From Candidatus Palauibacter soopunensis (GTDB lineage Bacteria > Gemmatimonadota > Gemmatimonadetes > Palauibacterales > Palauibacteraceae), in contig NZ_CANPVT010000027.1 in assembly GCF_947581735.1 (NCBI RefSeq), positions 112,457 through 176,456 of the forward strand: 64,000 nt of DNA, given 5' to 3'. The notes beneath the pieces are model-generated. The model ran no database searches and was not told where the DNA came from. It saw only the letters and a list, made by a program, of their open reading frames with translations. Below are positions 33,754 through 42,165 of this stretch, in pieces. Numbering within the stretch: position 1 is the stretch's first letter; each line of letters opens with the position of its first letter. The position numbers and the translations under genes are program-made.

Positions 33754-34380
33754 GTGCCCACGACATGGGAGCCATCATTGAACAGCTCGGAGGCAACCGA
33801 CCGCATGCTCGTTCTTCGCGCGCAGCGTGGCGAGCGTGCGGCCTTCGGCGAACTCGTCACTCGATACATGCAGCGTGCCTACTATACCGCACTCGGCCTC
33901 GTCGGGAACCACGACGATGCGCTGGACCTCTCGCAGGAGGCCTTCGCCAGGGCGTTCCGCGCACGCGCCAGGATCGACCCCGAACGTCCCTTCTTTCCCT
34001 GGCTGTACCAGATCATCCGACGACTCTGTTTCAACCATACGCGGGACCAGCGATCACGCCGCCTGAAGCTCGAGGCGGCGGGCAGCTGGCTTACGGACAC
34101 GACGATGGGGCGGCGCCCGCTCAGCCCGGATCAGGCGGTGATGCGTTCGGAACTGCGCGAACAGGTCGGCGCGGCGATCGAACGCCTGCCCGAGCGGGAA
34201 CGGGAGACGCTCGTCCTGCGCGAGTTTGAGGAACTTCGCTACCGGGAGATCGCCGAGTTGCTGGGAATCCCCATCGGCACGGTGATGTCGCGGCTCTATC
34301 GGGCGCGGCGGTCGCTCGCGCGCGAGATGGAGACGACGGGAACGCACCCCGGCCAGGGGGGAGGTGCGGGCGATGAGTGA
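33754..34380 (+). CDS. ECF-type RNA polymerase sigma factor
   Basis: About 208 residues. Region 2 begins at MLVLRAQRGERAAFGELVTRY, with ALDLSQEAFARAF as the 2.2-2.3 core and FFPWLYQIIRRLCFNHTRDQ following. Region 4 has LPERERETLVLREFEELRYREIAELLGIPIGTVMSRLYRARRSL in pieces typical of the helix-turn-helix. GTG 33754 is taken as start, but ATG 33805, with GGAGG at 33788, would remove the first 17 residues and cannot be excluded. It is first in an operon with the anti-sigma-like gene, and is probably autoregulated. Confidence 0.88.
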   Translation: MPTTWEPSLNSSEATDRMLVLRAQRGERAAFGELVTRYMQRAYYTALGLVGNHDDALDLSQEAFARAFRARARIDPERPFFPWLYQIIRRLCFNHTRDQRSRRLKLEAAGSWLTDTTMGRRPLSPDQAVMRSELREQVGAAIERLPERERETLVLREFEELRYREIAELLGIPIGTVMSRLYRARRSLAREMETTGTHPGQGGGAGDE

Positions 34381-34843
34381 GAGAAACGCGAACCCGCCCG
34401 GGGACGAGCGGGTGCGCCATCTGATGATGGCCGAACTGGATCGGGAGATCTCGGGAGAGGGACGGCTCGAACTCGAGTCCGCGCTCGAGGAGAACCCCGG
34501 TCTTCGCGACGAACTGGCGACATACCAGCGCCTGAAGGAGGTCACCGACACCATGGCTCCGCTGAAGCCGCCGGAGGAAACCTGGGACAGCTACTGGGAA
34601 CACGTCTATCGCCGGCTCGAACGCGGCATCGGCTGGGTCCTGGTCTCGCTGGGAACGATCATCGTGGGGACATGGGCGCTGTGGACCGCGGTCGGCGAAC
34701 TGATTCGGGACACGACGATACCCGCGTACATTCGCTGGAGCCTGCTCGCGCTGATCGCCGGCTTCGTGATCCTGTTCGTCTCCGTCGTTCGCGAGCGCCT
34801 GTTCATGCAGAAGAAAGACCCCTACAAGGATGTCGTCCGATGA
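34373..34843 (+). CDS. Anti-sigma-like membrane protein without zinc motif
   Basis: 156 residues from ATG 34373, with GGGGGAGG upstream; overlaps the sigma gene by 8 nt. The N-terminal cytoplasmic helix bundle (VRHLMMAELDREISGEGRLELE, NPGLRDELATYQRLKEV) has the shape of an anti-sigma domain. It contains no cysteines, so the HxxxCxxC zinc site of ZAS proteins is absent. Two membrane helices follow (about 85-110 and 116-140). Position and layout argue that it holds the sigma factor at the inner membrane until a signal arrives; that role is inferred. Confidence 0.65.
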   Translation: MSERNANPPGDERVRHLMMAELDREISGEGRLELESALEENPGLRDELATYQRLKEVTDTMAPLKPPEETWDSYWEHVYRRLERGIGWVLVSLGTIIVGTWALWTAVGELIRDTTIPAYIRWSLLALIAGFVILFVSVVRERLFMQKKDPYKDVVR

Positions 34844-35160
34844 TCCTCACCTCCCGAAACGACCTCGCCGGACACCGGATCGTAGAGGAATTCGGCCTCG
34901 TCCGCGGCAGCACGATCCGGGCGCGCCACCTGGGCCGCGACATTCTCGCCGCCCTGAAGACCATCGTGGGCGGCGAGATCCAGGAGTACACGAAGATGAT
35001 GGCCGAGGCGCGGGAACAGGCGGTCGATCGGATGGAGGCGGAGGCGGAGGCAGCCGGCGCGAACGCGATCCTCTGTATCCGCTTCTCCACCTCCTATGTC
35101 CTGGGAGGGACCGCCGAGATCGTCGTCTACGGCTCCGCCGTCAAGGTCGAGGAGGTCTGA
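34840..35160 (+). CDS. YbjQ/UPF0145-family protein
   Basis: 106 residues, coupled to the previous gene by a 4-nt overlap. It shows the family pattern: GLVRGSTIRARHLGRDILAALKTIVGGEI, EYTKMMAEAREQA, AGANAILCIRFSTSY and ending AEIVVYGSAVKVE. The family forms a pentameric beta/alpha ring resembling part of the heavy-metal or dodecin-like folds; its function is not established. It lacks a signal, so it is cytoplasmic. Confidence 0.85.
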   Translation: MILTSRNDLAGHRIVEEFGLVRGSTIRARHLGRDILAALKTIVGGEIQEYTKMMAEAREQAVDRMEAEAEAAGANAILCIRFSTSYVLGGTAEIVVYGSAVKVEEV

Positions 35161-35162
35161 CC

Positions 35163-36584
35163 GTGGTCCTGAGAATGCTTGTCGCGGCCGGGTGCGTACT
35201 CCCCTCTCCGGCGCTGGCACAGGAGCCGGATACGGGCCCCGAGGGGAGTGCCGGCGGCGTCGAGGGCCGGTGGGCGGGATCCGTGGTGCTCGCTACGGGT
35301 GAGTTGCCTTTCTCCGTCACCTTCGAGCGGGCCGACGGGGTGCTGTCCGCCTCGATGGACATCCCCGCGCAGGGCGCGATGGGTCTTCCCCTCACCGCCG
35401 TGTCCTACGCGGACGGCCGTGTGCATTTCGAACTCGAGGCTCCCATCGGGATCGCCGCGTGGGATGGCGCTCTCAACGGCGACACGATCGAGGGCGAGTT
35501 CACGCAGGGGGTCGTGACCGCCACGTTCTCCGTGTCGCGCGCCGAGCTTCCGGAAGCGGAGGCGGACGAGCCGGTACCGTACCGGGCGGAAGAGGTCTCG
35601 TTCGAGAACGGCGACGTCCACCTGGAGGGGACGCTGACGGTGCCGGAGGGGACGGGACCGTTTCCGGGCGTCGTCCTCATTACGGGGTCGGGACCCCAGG
35701 ACCGGGACGAGGTCGTGGCCGGGTTCGCCGTCTTCCGCCTCCTCTCCGATCACCTCACGCGGCAGGGCATCGCCGTCCTCCGCTACGACGACCGCGGCGT
35801 CGGCGGCTCGACGGGAAGCGTCTCTTCCTCCACCACTGCCGACTTCGCGGGCGACGCGCTGGCGGGGCTCGCCCGACTCTCGGAGCACCCGGACGTCGAT
35901 TCCGCGCGTGTCGGCCTTGTGGGACACAGCGAGGGAGCCATCGTGGCGCCCCTCGCGGCCTCCCGTTCGGACGCCGTCCGCTTCGCCGTGCTGCTGGCCG
36001 GTTCGACCGTGCCCGGCACCGAGATCCTGTACGAACAGTCCGCGGCCATTCAGCGCGCGAGCGGCGTGCCCGAGGATCGCATCGAGTGGAACACCGACTT
36101 CCAGCGCCGTCTGTTCGCGGCCCTGGAGGCGGGGGAAGACCTGGAGGCGTATCGCGAGGAGCTTGGCGCCGCGATCCGCGAGGGCGTCGAGGCCCTCCCC
36201 GAAGAGCAGCGCGCGGCGATCTCAGACGTGGCCTCCTACGTACAAACCCAGATCGACGGGCAGATCAACCGCGTCGAAACCCCCTGGTTCCGGCATTTTC
36301 TCACGTACGATCCGGTCGAGGGCCTCCGGGGCACGCGGGTGCCGGTGCTCGCGCTCTTCGGCGGCCTCGACCTGCAAGTGCTCGTCGATCAGAACCGCCC
36401 GCCGCTGGAAGAGGCGCTGGCCGGCAACCCGGACGTGACGGTCGAGGTTCTCCCGCGCGCCAATCATCTCTTCCAGGCCGCCACCAGCGGATCCCCGGCC
36501 GAATATGCGACGCTCGAGCACGACTTCGTCGACGGCTTCCTCGACACGATCTCCGACTGGATCCTCGCCCGCTTCGGCAGCTAG
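35163..36584 (+). CDS. Secreted alpha/beta hydrolase
   Basis: 473 residues from GTG 35163 (GAGG at 35150); ATG 35175 is an alternative. A signal peptide ends at SPALAQ. A beta-rich N-terminal domain of about 120 residues (VVLATGELPFSVTFE) precedes the hydrolase fold. The fold has VVLITGSGPQDRDE (oxyanion region), VLRYDDRGVGGS, nucleophile elbow GHSEG, Asp in LALFGGLD and His in RANHLFQ. By fold it is a periplasmic esterase or peptidase-like hydrolase. Its substrate is unknown. It is last gene of the sigma/anti-sigma operon, so it may be part of the regulon. Confidence 0.82.
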   Translation: MVLRMLVAAGCVLPSPALAQEPDTGPEGSAGGVEGRWAGSVVLATGELPFSVTFERADGVLSASMDIPAQGAMGLPLTAVSYADGRVHFELEAPIGIAAWDGALNGDTIEGEFTQGVVTATFSVSRAELPEAEADEPVPYRAEEVSFENGDVHLEGTLTVPEGTGPFPGVVLITGSGPQDRDEVVAGFAVFRLLSDHLTRQGIAVLRYDDRGVGGSTGSVSSSTTADFAGDALAGLARLSEHPDVDSARVGLVGHSEGAIVAPLAASRSDAVRFAVLLAGSTVPGTEILYEQSAAIQRASGVPEDRIEWNTDFQRRLFAALEAGEDLEAYREELGAAIREGVEALPEEQRAAISDVASYVQTQIDGQINRVETPWFRHFLTYDPVEGLRGTRVPVLALFGGLDLQVLVDQNRPPLEEALAGNPDVTVEVLPRANHLFQAATSGSPAEYATLEHDFVDGFLDTISDWILARFGS

Positions 36585-36615
36585 CCCGCCCCGGAACGGC
36601 TTCCTTCGCGGCCGG

Positions 36616-37653
36616 TCAGCCGCCGCCGGGCCAGAGTGCGGCCCGCTGCCGGAAGACGGACGGGTCGGCGCGCCATTCCGCAAAGCCTGTGCGGCGTTCG
36701 TCGGTCAGCCAGTTGATTCGGTCGTCGATGCAGGTCAACAGATCGCGGTCGTCCGCATCCAGCGCGAAGCCCCCGAACTCGGCGAGAGAATCCCGGGCGG
36801 CGACGGTGAACGCTCCGCCCGACCTGTGCGCGGCCTCGCCGCTTCCGATTTCCCCTTGGGCCACGGCGTCGATGCGTCCATCGTGCAGGGCGTCGAACAA
36901 TTCCTGGTCGCCGGACTCCCGGCCGAGGTACACCACCTGCGGCATGTCGCCGGATGCGGGGTGAAGGCGGGTTCGGCCCCCGAGGACGGGCGATGCCATG
37001 GCGGCCGTGATCGTAAACGCCGCCGTACCATCCGCGACCACCGTGCCGGCCGGCGTCTCCACGCGCGTCCCCGCCCGGAGCACGCCGGAACCGTCCACGA
37101 TTCCCGTGATCTGGAGCAGCCGTGCTTCTCCCGTTGTCCCCGGAAGGACGCCCACGCGCACCGCGCTCGTGAGCGCGTCGTAGGAGGAGAGCCGTGCGGC
37201 ATCCTCGTTTCGCACCAGGAGCGACTGGCGGAACGCGATGTGGCCGGACGTGAACGCAACCGCCGGGGCGCCGGAATCGTCGACCGTCCGCGACTCGAGA
37301 ATCGTGATGCCGCCGCCGGCCATGTCGAAGTCCGGCGTCGCGGGCAGAAGCCAGATTCCGGGCCAGTCGGCGATCGGGCGGCGCACGAAGGAGAGTCCGG
37401 TACCGGGCATGGCCTCGAGCGCGCTGAGGAGGTCGGCCTCGTAGCCCATGTGCCGACTGAACCCGGGCGAGTGCGGGTCCTCGTCCGCGCTGTAGCTGAC
37501 CGGGGCGAAGAATGCGTAGAACGCGACCGTGAGAGGCGCGTCGCCGCACGTCGCCGACAGCGGCGGCTCCACGGCGCCTCCGCAGCCCACACCGACGAGC
37601 GCAAGCCCGGCCAGCAGCGGCCGCGCGATCGACTCTGTCGCCTTGAACTTCAC
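36616..37653 (-). CDS. Periplasmic solute-binding lipoprotein (family 3)
   Basis: 345 residues from GTG 37653, chosen because it opens a lipoprotein signal (LLAGLALVGVGC). The start of the mature chain (LTVAFYAFFAP) and the GYEADLLSALEAM stretch match family 3 binding proteins for amino acids or of the cyclohexadienyl-dehydratase type. Also present are DFDMAGGGITILESR, VRVGVLPGTTGE and ELFDALHDGRIDAVAQG. No permease or ATPase is adjacent, so it may be an orphan receptor, or an enzyme of the dehydratase type. It is divergent from the M20 peptidase with a 166-nt gap. Confidence 0.72.
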   Translation of the reverse strand: MKFKATESIARPLLAGLALVGVGCGGAVEPPLSATCGDAPLTVAFYAFFAPVSYSADEDPHSPGFSRHMGYEADLLSALEAMPGTGLSFVRRPIADWPGIWLLPATPDFDMAGGGITILESRTVDDSGAPAVAFTSGHIAFRQSLLVRNEDAARLSSYDALTSAVRVGVLPGTTGEARLLQITGIVDGSGVLRAGTRVETPAGTVVADGTAAFTITAAMASPVLGGRTRLHPASGDMPQVVYLGRESGDQELFDALHDGRIDAVAQGEIGSGEAAHRSGGAFTVAARDSLAEFGGFALDADDRDLLTCIDDRINWLTDERRTGFAEWRADPSVFRQRAALWPGGG

Positions 37654-37819
37654 CTCGACATCTCTCTCAGCCGTCGGCCCGCAGTGAGACCGCGTTTTCG
37701 ACATGTGTTCGGAAACGGTATTCTTCACGAGCCGACTCCCGCCAGAGAGCGGCATTCCTGTGCCCCTGGCGGCCGACGACGACCGCCGAAGAGATCCGAT
37801 TCGAGGAGACTCAGCCGCC

Positions 37820-39160
37820 ATGTACGCACGATATGCCCGGACCGTCAGTGGATTCATCGTCTCCGCCCTCTTCGGCATGGCCATCGTCGGGGGCATCCCG
37901 GCTGTGGCGACGGCCCAGGCGCCGGGTGACGACGTGCGGCGCCTCGCCGAGCATCCCGCGGTGCGGAGCGCCTTCCGGATCATCGAGGAACTCGAGCCGA
38001 GGACGATCCGCGAACTCATCGAACTCACGGAAGTCGCGGCGCCCCCCTTCATGGAGGACGAGCGCGGCCGGGTCTACGCGGAGTGGCTCCGGGAGGCCGG
38101 CGCGGACTCCGTGTTCATCGACGAGGAGGGCAACGCGGTCGCGATCCGGTACGGCCGGGGCGGCGCGCGGGGAGCGACGCCGGAGGGGGAGCGGCGGACC
38201 GTCGCGCTGTCGGGACACCTGGACACGGTGTTCCCGGCGGACGTCGACGTGACGGTCACGCAGCGCGGGGACACGCTCTTCGCCCCCGGCATCGGCGACG
38301 ACACGCGCGGCCTCATCGCGGTCCTCACCGTGCTGCGGGCGCTCGAGGCCGCCGGCATCGAGACGGAGGCGGACGTGCGGTTCATCGGGACCGTCGGGGA
38401 GGAGGGGCTCGGCGACCTGCGCGGGATGAAGTACCTGTTTCGCGAAGGCGCGGACCCCATCCACACCTGGATCGACATCGACGGCACCGGGCTGGGTCGC
38501 ATCGTGAACAAGGGGCTCGGTTCCCATCGTTTCCGCGTGACGTTCCGGGGGCCCGGCGGGCACTCCTGGGGCGCGTTCGGGATGGCCAGCCCCGCCCATG
38601 CGCTGGGCCGCGGGATCCGTCACTTCCAGGATGTGGCCGACACCCTCACGCGATCGGGGCCGCGCACGAGCTACAACGTGGGGCGGCTCGGCGGCGGGAC
38701 CTCCGTCAACTCGATTCCGTTCGAGACGTGGATGGAGGTGGACATGCGCTCCGAGAGCGAGGAGAGCCTCGCGCGCATCGACGCCGCCTTCCGGAACGCG
38801 ATGCGCCGGGCGCTGGAGGAGGAGAACTCCCTGCGGCGGGCCGGGCCGGAGATCGAACTGGAGCTGGACCAGATCGGGGACCGTCCCTCGGGAGAGGTCG
38901 CGGACGACCATCCCCTGGTCGAGCGGGCCATCGCGGTCATGCCCCTGTTCGGGGCGGTGCCCGCGCTGACCCGTTCGTCGACGGACTCGAACATCCCGAT
39001 CTCCCTGGGGATCCCCGCGGTGACGATCGGGAGCGGGGGCATCGGGAGCGGGGCCCACTCGCCCGGCGAATGGTGGATCAACCGTGACGGCCACCGCGGG
39101 ATCCAGGCGAACCTCCTCCTGCTGGTGAGCGAGGCGGGCCTGGCCGAGCCCATCCCCTGA
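37820..39160 (+). CDS. Secreted M20-family metallopeptidase
   Basis: 446 residues from ATG 37820 with CGAGGAG upstream. The signal peptide ends near ATAQA. The dinuclear zinc site is visible as SGHLDTVFP, GIGDDTRGLIAVL and GTVGEEGLGDLRG (catalytic Glu-Glu), with the lid domain's GPGGHSWGAFG and the last ligand in GAHSPGEWW. The likely action is removal of residues from small peptides in the periplasm. The next gene, an APC permease, starts at or within its stop codon, so peptide cleavage and amino-acid uptake appear linked. Confidence 0.88.
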   Translation: MYARYARTVSGFIVSALFGMAIVGGIPAVATAQAPGDDVRRLAEHPAVRSAFRIIEELEPRTIRELIELTEVAAPPFMEDERGRVYAEWLREAGADSVFIDEEGNAVAIRYGRGGARGATPEGERRTVALSGHLDTVFPADVDVTVTQRGDTLFAPGIGDDTRGLIAVLTVLRALEAAGIETEADVRFIGTVGEEGLGDLRGMKYLFREGADPIHTWIDIDGTGLGRIVNKGLGSHRFRVTFRGPGGHSWGAFGMASPAHALGRGIRHFQDVADTLTRSGPRTSYNVGRLGGGTSVNSIPFETWMEVDMRSESEESLARIDAAFRNAMRRALEEENSLRRAGPEIELELDQIGDRPSGEVADDHPLVERAIAVMPLFGAVPALTRSSTDSNIPISLGIPAVTIGSGGIGSGAHSPGEWWINRDGHRGIQANLLLLVSEAGLAEPIP

Positions 39161-40569
39161 AGAATCCCAGGGCCGGGTTCGGCCTCCACACGGCGGCGGC
39201 GGTCGTCGTCGCCAACATGATCGGGACCGGCGTCTTCACGAGCCTCGGCTTCCAGCTCGAGTCTCTGAGATCCGGGTTCGCCCTGCTCATGCTGTGGGTC
39301 GTGGGCGGCGTCGCGGCCGTGTGCGGCGCCCTCACCTACGCCGAGCTGGGGTCGACGATCCGGCGCTCGGGCGGCGAATACACCTTCCTCTCGCACATCT
39401 ACCACCCGGCAGCCGGCTTCGTCTCGGGCTGGATCTCGGCCACGATCGGGTTCGCGGCTCCCACGGCGCTGGCCGCGATCACGTTCGGGACGTACCTGTC
39501 GTCCGTCTTTCCGGCACTGCCCGCGCGGTGGCTCGCCGTCGGGCTCGTCGTGCTGCTCTCGGTCGTCCATGGGCGCACCCACCGCACCTCGGGCGGCTTT
39601 CAGCGCTGGTCGACGACGGCCAAGGTGGTCCTGATCCTCGCGTTCGTCGCAGCCGGGCTGTTCCTCGTCGCGGAACCCCGGGAAGTCGGTGTGCTCCCCT
39701 CGGCGGGCGGCGTTTCGAGTGTGTTCTCCGCCGGGTTCGCCGTGTCGCTCATCTTCGTGTCGTACTCGTATTCGGGCTGGAACGCCGCGACCTACGTGAC
39801 GGGCGAACTCCGGGACCCGCGGCGGACGCTCCCCCGCGCACTGGCGGCGGGGACGCTGCTCGTGATGGGACTCTACGTCGGACTCAACTACGTCTTCCTG
39901 CGCGCCGCCCCCGTAGAGGAGATGGTGGGACGGCTCGAGGTGGGATACATCGCGGCGGGGTACATCTTCGGACCGGTGGGGGCCGACCTGATGGGGATCA
40001 CGCTCGCGCTCCTCCTCGTCTCCACGGTGAGCGCCATGGTGCTCGCGGGTCCGCGCGTGCTGCATGCGATCGGCGAGGACTATCCGACCTTCCGGTTCCT
40101 GAGTTCCATCAACGCTCGCGGGACGCCCGGCGTGGCCATCTTCACGCAGGCCGCGATCAGCCTCCTGTTCATCCTCACGGAATCGTTCGAGACGATCCTC
40201 GTCTTTTCGGGCTTCACGATGGGCCTCAACACGTTCCTGGCGGCGGGCGGCGTGTTTCTCCTGCGCCGGCGGCAGGCGTCGGGCCGGACGTCAGGCCGGA
40301 CGTCGGGTCGGGGCGCGGACGGGCGGGCGGACGGAGTCGGTGGATCCGAGGCGGACGAACCGTACCGAGCCTGGGGCTACCCCGTGACGCCGCTCATCTT
40401 CCTGGCCGTGACAGGGTGGACGCTGGCCTACATCCTGCGCGACCGGCCGCTCGAGGCCGGGCTGGGACTGGGGCTCATCGCCGTCGGCCTCATCATCTAC
40501 GCCGTCACGCGCGCCCGCGATCGACGGAGCGACAATCGACGCACAGACGACCGACGGACCCGCCCTTGA
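39157..40569 (+). CDS. APC-family amino-acid permease, probable CTG start
   Basis: The conserved first helix of APC carriers (GLHTAAAVVVANMIGTGVFTS) is encoded in frame from about 39181, but the first ATG in frame is 39217, in the middle of that helix. The only plausible start upstream is CTG 39157, which overlaps the M20 stop (CTGA). Using it the protein has 470 residues and about twelve helices, including FVSYSYSGWNAATYVTGELRDPRRTLPRA. A long hydrophilic repeat (GRTSGRTSGRG) lies between helices 10 and 11. It likely imports amino acids or exchanges them. The EamA gene follows with a 4-nt overlap. Start confidence is moderate. Confidence 0.8.
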   Translation: MKNPRAGFGLHTAAAVVVANMIGTGVFTSLGFQLESLRSGFALLMLWVVGGVAAVCGALTYAELGSTIRRSGGEYTFLSHIYHPAAGFVSGWISATIGFAAPTALAAITFGTYLSSVFPALPARWLAVGLVVLLSVVHGRTHRTSGGFQRWSTTAKVVLILAFVAAGLFLVAEPREVGVLPSAGGVSSVFSAGFAVSLIFVSYSYSGWNAATYVTGELRDPRRTLPRALAAGTLLVMGLYVGLNYVFLRAAPVEEMVGRLEVGYIAAGYIFGPVGADLMGITLALLLVSTVSAMVLAGPRVLHAIGEDYPTFRFLSSINARGTPGVAIFTQAAISLLFILTESFETILVFSGFTMGLNTFLAAGGVFLLRRRQASGRTSGRTSGRGADGRADGVGGSEADEPYRAWGYPVTPLIFLAVTGWTLAYILRDRPLEAGLGLGLIAVGLIIYAVTRARDRRSDNRRTDDRRTRP

Positions 40570-41546
40570 TTGCGCCCCCCACATCCGCCGCGCCCGCGGC
40601 TTCCACCCGAGATCTGCTGCTGGCGTTCGCCGCGGTGTACCTGGTGTGGGGGTCGACCTACCTGGCGATCCGCTTCGGCGTCGAGACGATCCCTCCCTTC
40701 CTCCTCGGGGGCACGCGCTTCCTGGCGGCGGGCGTGATTCTCGCCGTCGTGTCCCGCCGTCGGGGCGCACCGGTCCCGAAGCCTTCCGAATGGAAGGCCG
40801 CCACCATCTCGGGCGTGTTCATGGTCGTGGGCGGCAACGGACTCGTGTGCTGGGCGGCGCAGTACGTACCCTCGGGGCTCACGGCCCTGCTCGTGGCCAC
40901 GGTGCCGCTGTGGCTGGTCGCGATCGCGCGCCTGGGGCCGGACCGCGAGACGACGAGTCCGCTCGAAGTCGCGGGGCTCATCCTGGGCCTGGGCGGCGTC
41001 GTCCTCCTCGTGAGCAGTTCCGGGGCGGACATTGGGATCCGCGGGGCGAGCGCGAACCAGGTGGTGGCGGGGGCCCTCGTCGTCGTGGGGGCGTCCGTCA
41101 GCTGGGCCATCGGCTCCATGTACAACCGGCGGGCCGCGCTGCCGCAGCCGCCGCTTTACGGCACGGCGCTCACGATGGCCGCCGGTGGCCTGATCCTCGT
41201 GCTGATCGGACTGGCGACGGGAGAGTTCGGCCGCCTGTCGCTCGGCGACGTGTCCCTGCGGTCATGGCTGTCGCTGATCTACCTGGCCGCCATGGGGTCG
41301 ATCGTGGCCTTTTCGGCCTACATGTGGCTTCTGCGCACCGTGCGGCCGGCGGCAGCGGGCACCTACGCGTACGTGAACCCGGTCGTGGCGCTCTTTCTGG
41401 GCTGGTGGCTGGCGGACGAGGCGTTCACGCTGCCGATGCTGGCGGGCACCGTGATCATCGTGGCGGGGGTCGTGCTCGTACAGCGGGGAAGGGCGCCGAA
41501 GGGCGGCCCGAGGCCGGCAACCGTGCGGGCACCGGCCTCGAGGTAG
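40566..41546 (+). CDS. EamA-family drug/metabolite exporter (YedA type)
   Basis: About 326 residues with two EamA repeats of five helices each. It starts at TTG 40566 in a TTGA overlap with the permease stop. The first repeat opens AFAAVYLVWGSTYLAIRFGVETIPPF, and each repeat contains the family Trp/Gly-rich pattern (VGASVSWAIGSMYNRR, YAYVNPVVALFLGWWLADE). The family exports amino acids or metabolites. With the M20 peptidase and APC permease it forms a three-gene unit for peptide and amino-acid handling. Confidence 0.87.
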   Translation: MIAPPTSAAPAASTRDLLLAFAAVYLVWGSTYLAIRFGVETIPPFLLGGTRFLAAGVILAVVSRRRGAPVPKPSEWKAATISGVFMVVGGNGLVCWAAQYVPSGLTALLVATVPLWLVAIARLGPDRETTSPLEVAGLILGLGGVVLLVSSSGADIGIRGASANQVVAGALVVVGASVSWAIGSMYNRRAALPQPPLYGTALTMAAGGLILVLIGLATGEFGRLSLGDVSLRSWLSLIYLAAMGSIVAFSAYMWLLRTVRPAAAGTYAYVNPVVALFLGWWLADEAFTLPMLAGTVIIVAGVVLVQRGRAPKGGPRPATVRAPASR

Positions 41547-41559
41547 TCGCCCCGCGCGG

Positions 41560-41946
41560 TCAGAGTGAGAGCGGAGGCCGGCGTCGCTGCTGCAGCTCGG
41601 CCACGTATTCCCGGTACTTCTCCATCTGCTCGTCGCTCAGCACTTCGGCGAGCCTGGTCTCCGTCTCCTGCTGGAGTTCCTGCATGAGTTGCATCATCGC
41701 GTTCCGGTCCCCCGACCCGCGCGCGGCCTGGAGACGCTCGCGCCGGCTCTCCGCCTGGGTCTCAAGGATCTCACGGACCTTTACGACCTGCTCCTCCTCC
41801 AGCGCGAGCCGTTCCGTGAGGGCCGTCATCTGGTCGTCGAGGCTCATGCCGAAGCCGCGGGCTCCCCGCTGAGCCTGCGCCTCGAGCGGCGCCGCAGCGG
41901 CGAGTGCGACCATTACGAGAGCGAATGCTCCGATCGATTTTCTCAT
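41560..41946 (-). CDS. Spy-like periplasmic helical protein
   Basis: 128 residues from ATG 41946 (AGAGAGGA upstream). A signal peptide ends at EAQAQ. The mature part is all helix with the Spy/CpxP-like pattern: LTERLALEEEQVVKVREILE, ETETRLAEVLSDEQMEKYREY, followed by a short QQRRRPP tail. Such proteins are periplasmic chaperones or metal-stress sensors. The 219-nt gap to the next plus-strand gene holds its promoter, which I could not place confidently. Confidence 0.75.
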   Translation of the reverse strand: MRKSIGAFALVMVALAAAAPLEAQAQRGARGFGMSLDDQMTALTERLALEEEQVVKVREILETQAESRRERLQAARGSGDRNAMMQLMQELQQETETRLAEVLSDEQMEKYREYVAELQQRRRPPLSL

Positions 41947-42165
41947 GGATATCCTCTCTTTCCTGCCTGATTCCATCACCTGATTCCATCGCCTGTTTCC
42001 CGTCCGCGTGGCGAACGGCCTTCTCGTTTGAAACGACACGGATCCCGCCGGAAACGTTATAGCCCTTGCGCCGGACGCTTCGGATGCACTCAGCTACGCA
42101 GTGGTGCTTTGCCACGGGCTGCCGGCCCGCGAGGGCCGCCGGCCAGGAACGAATGGGGGTTTCGC

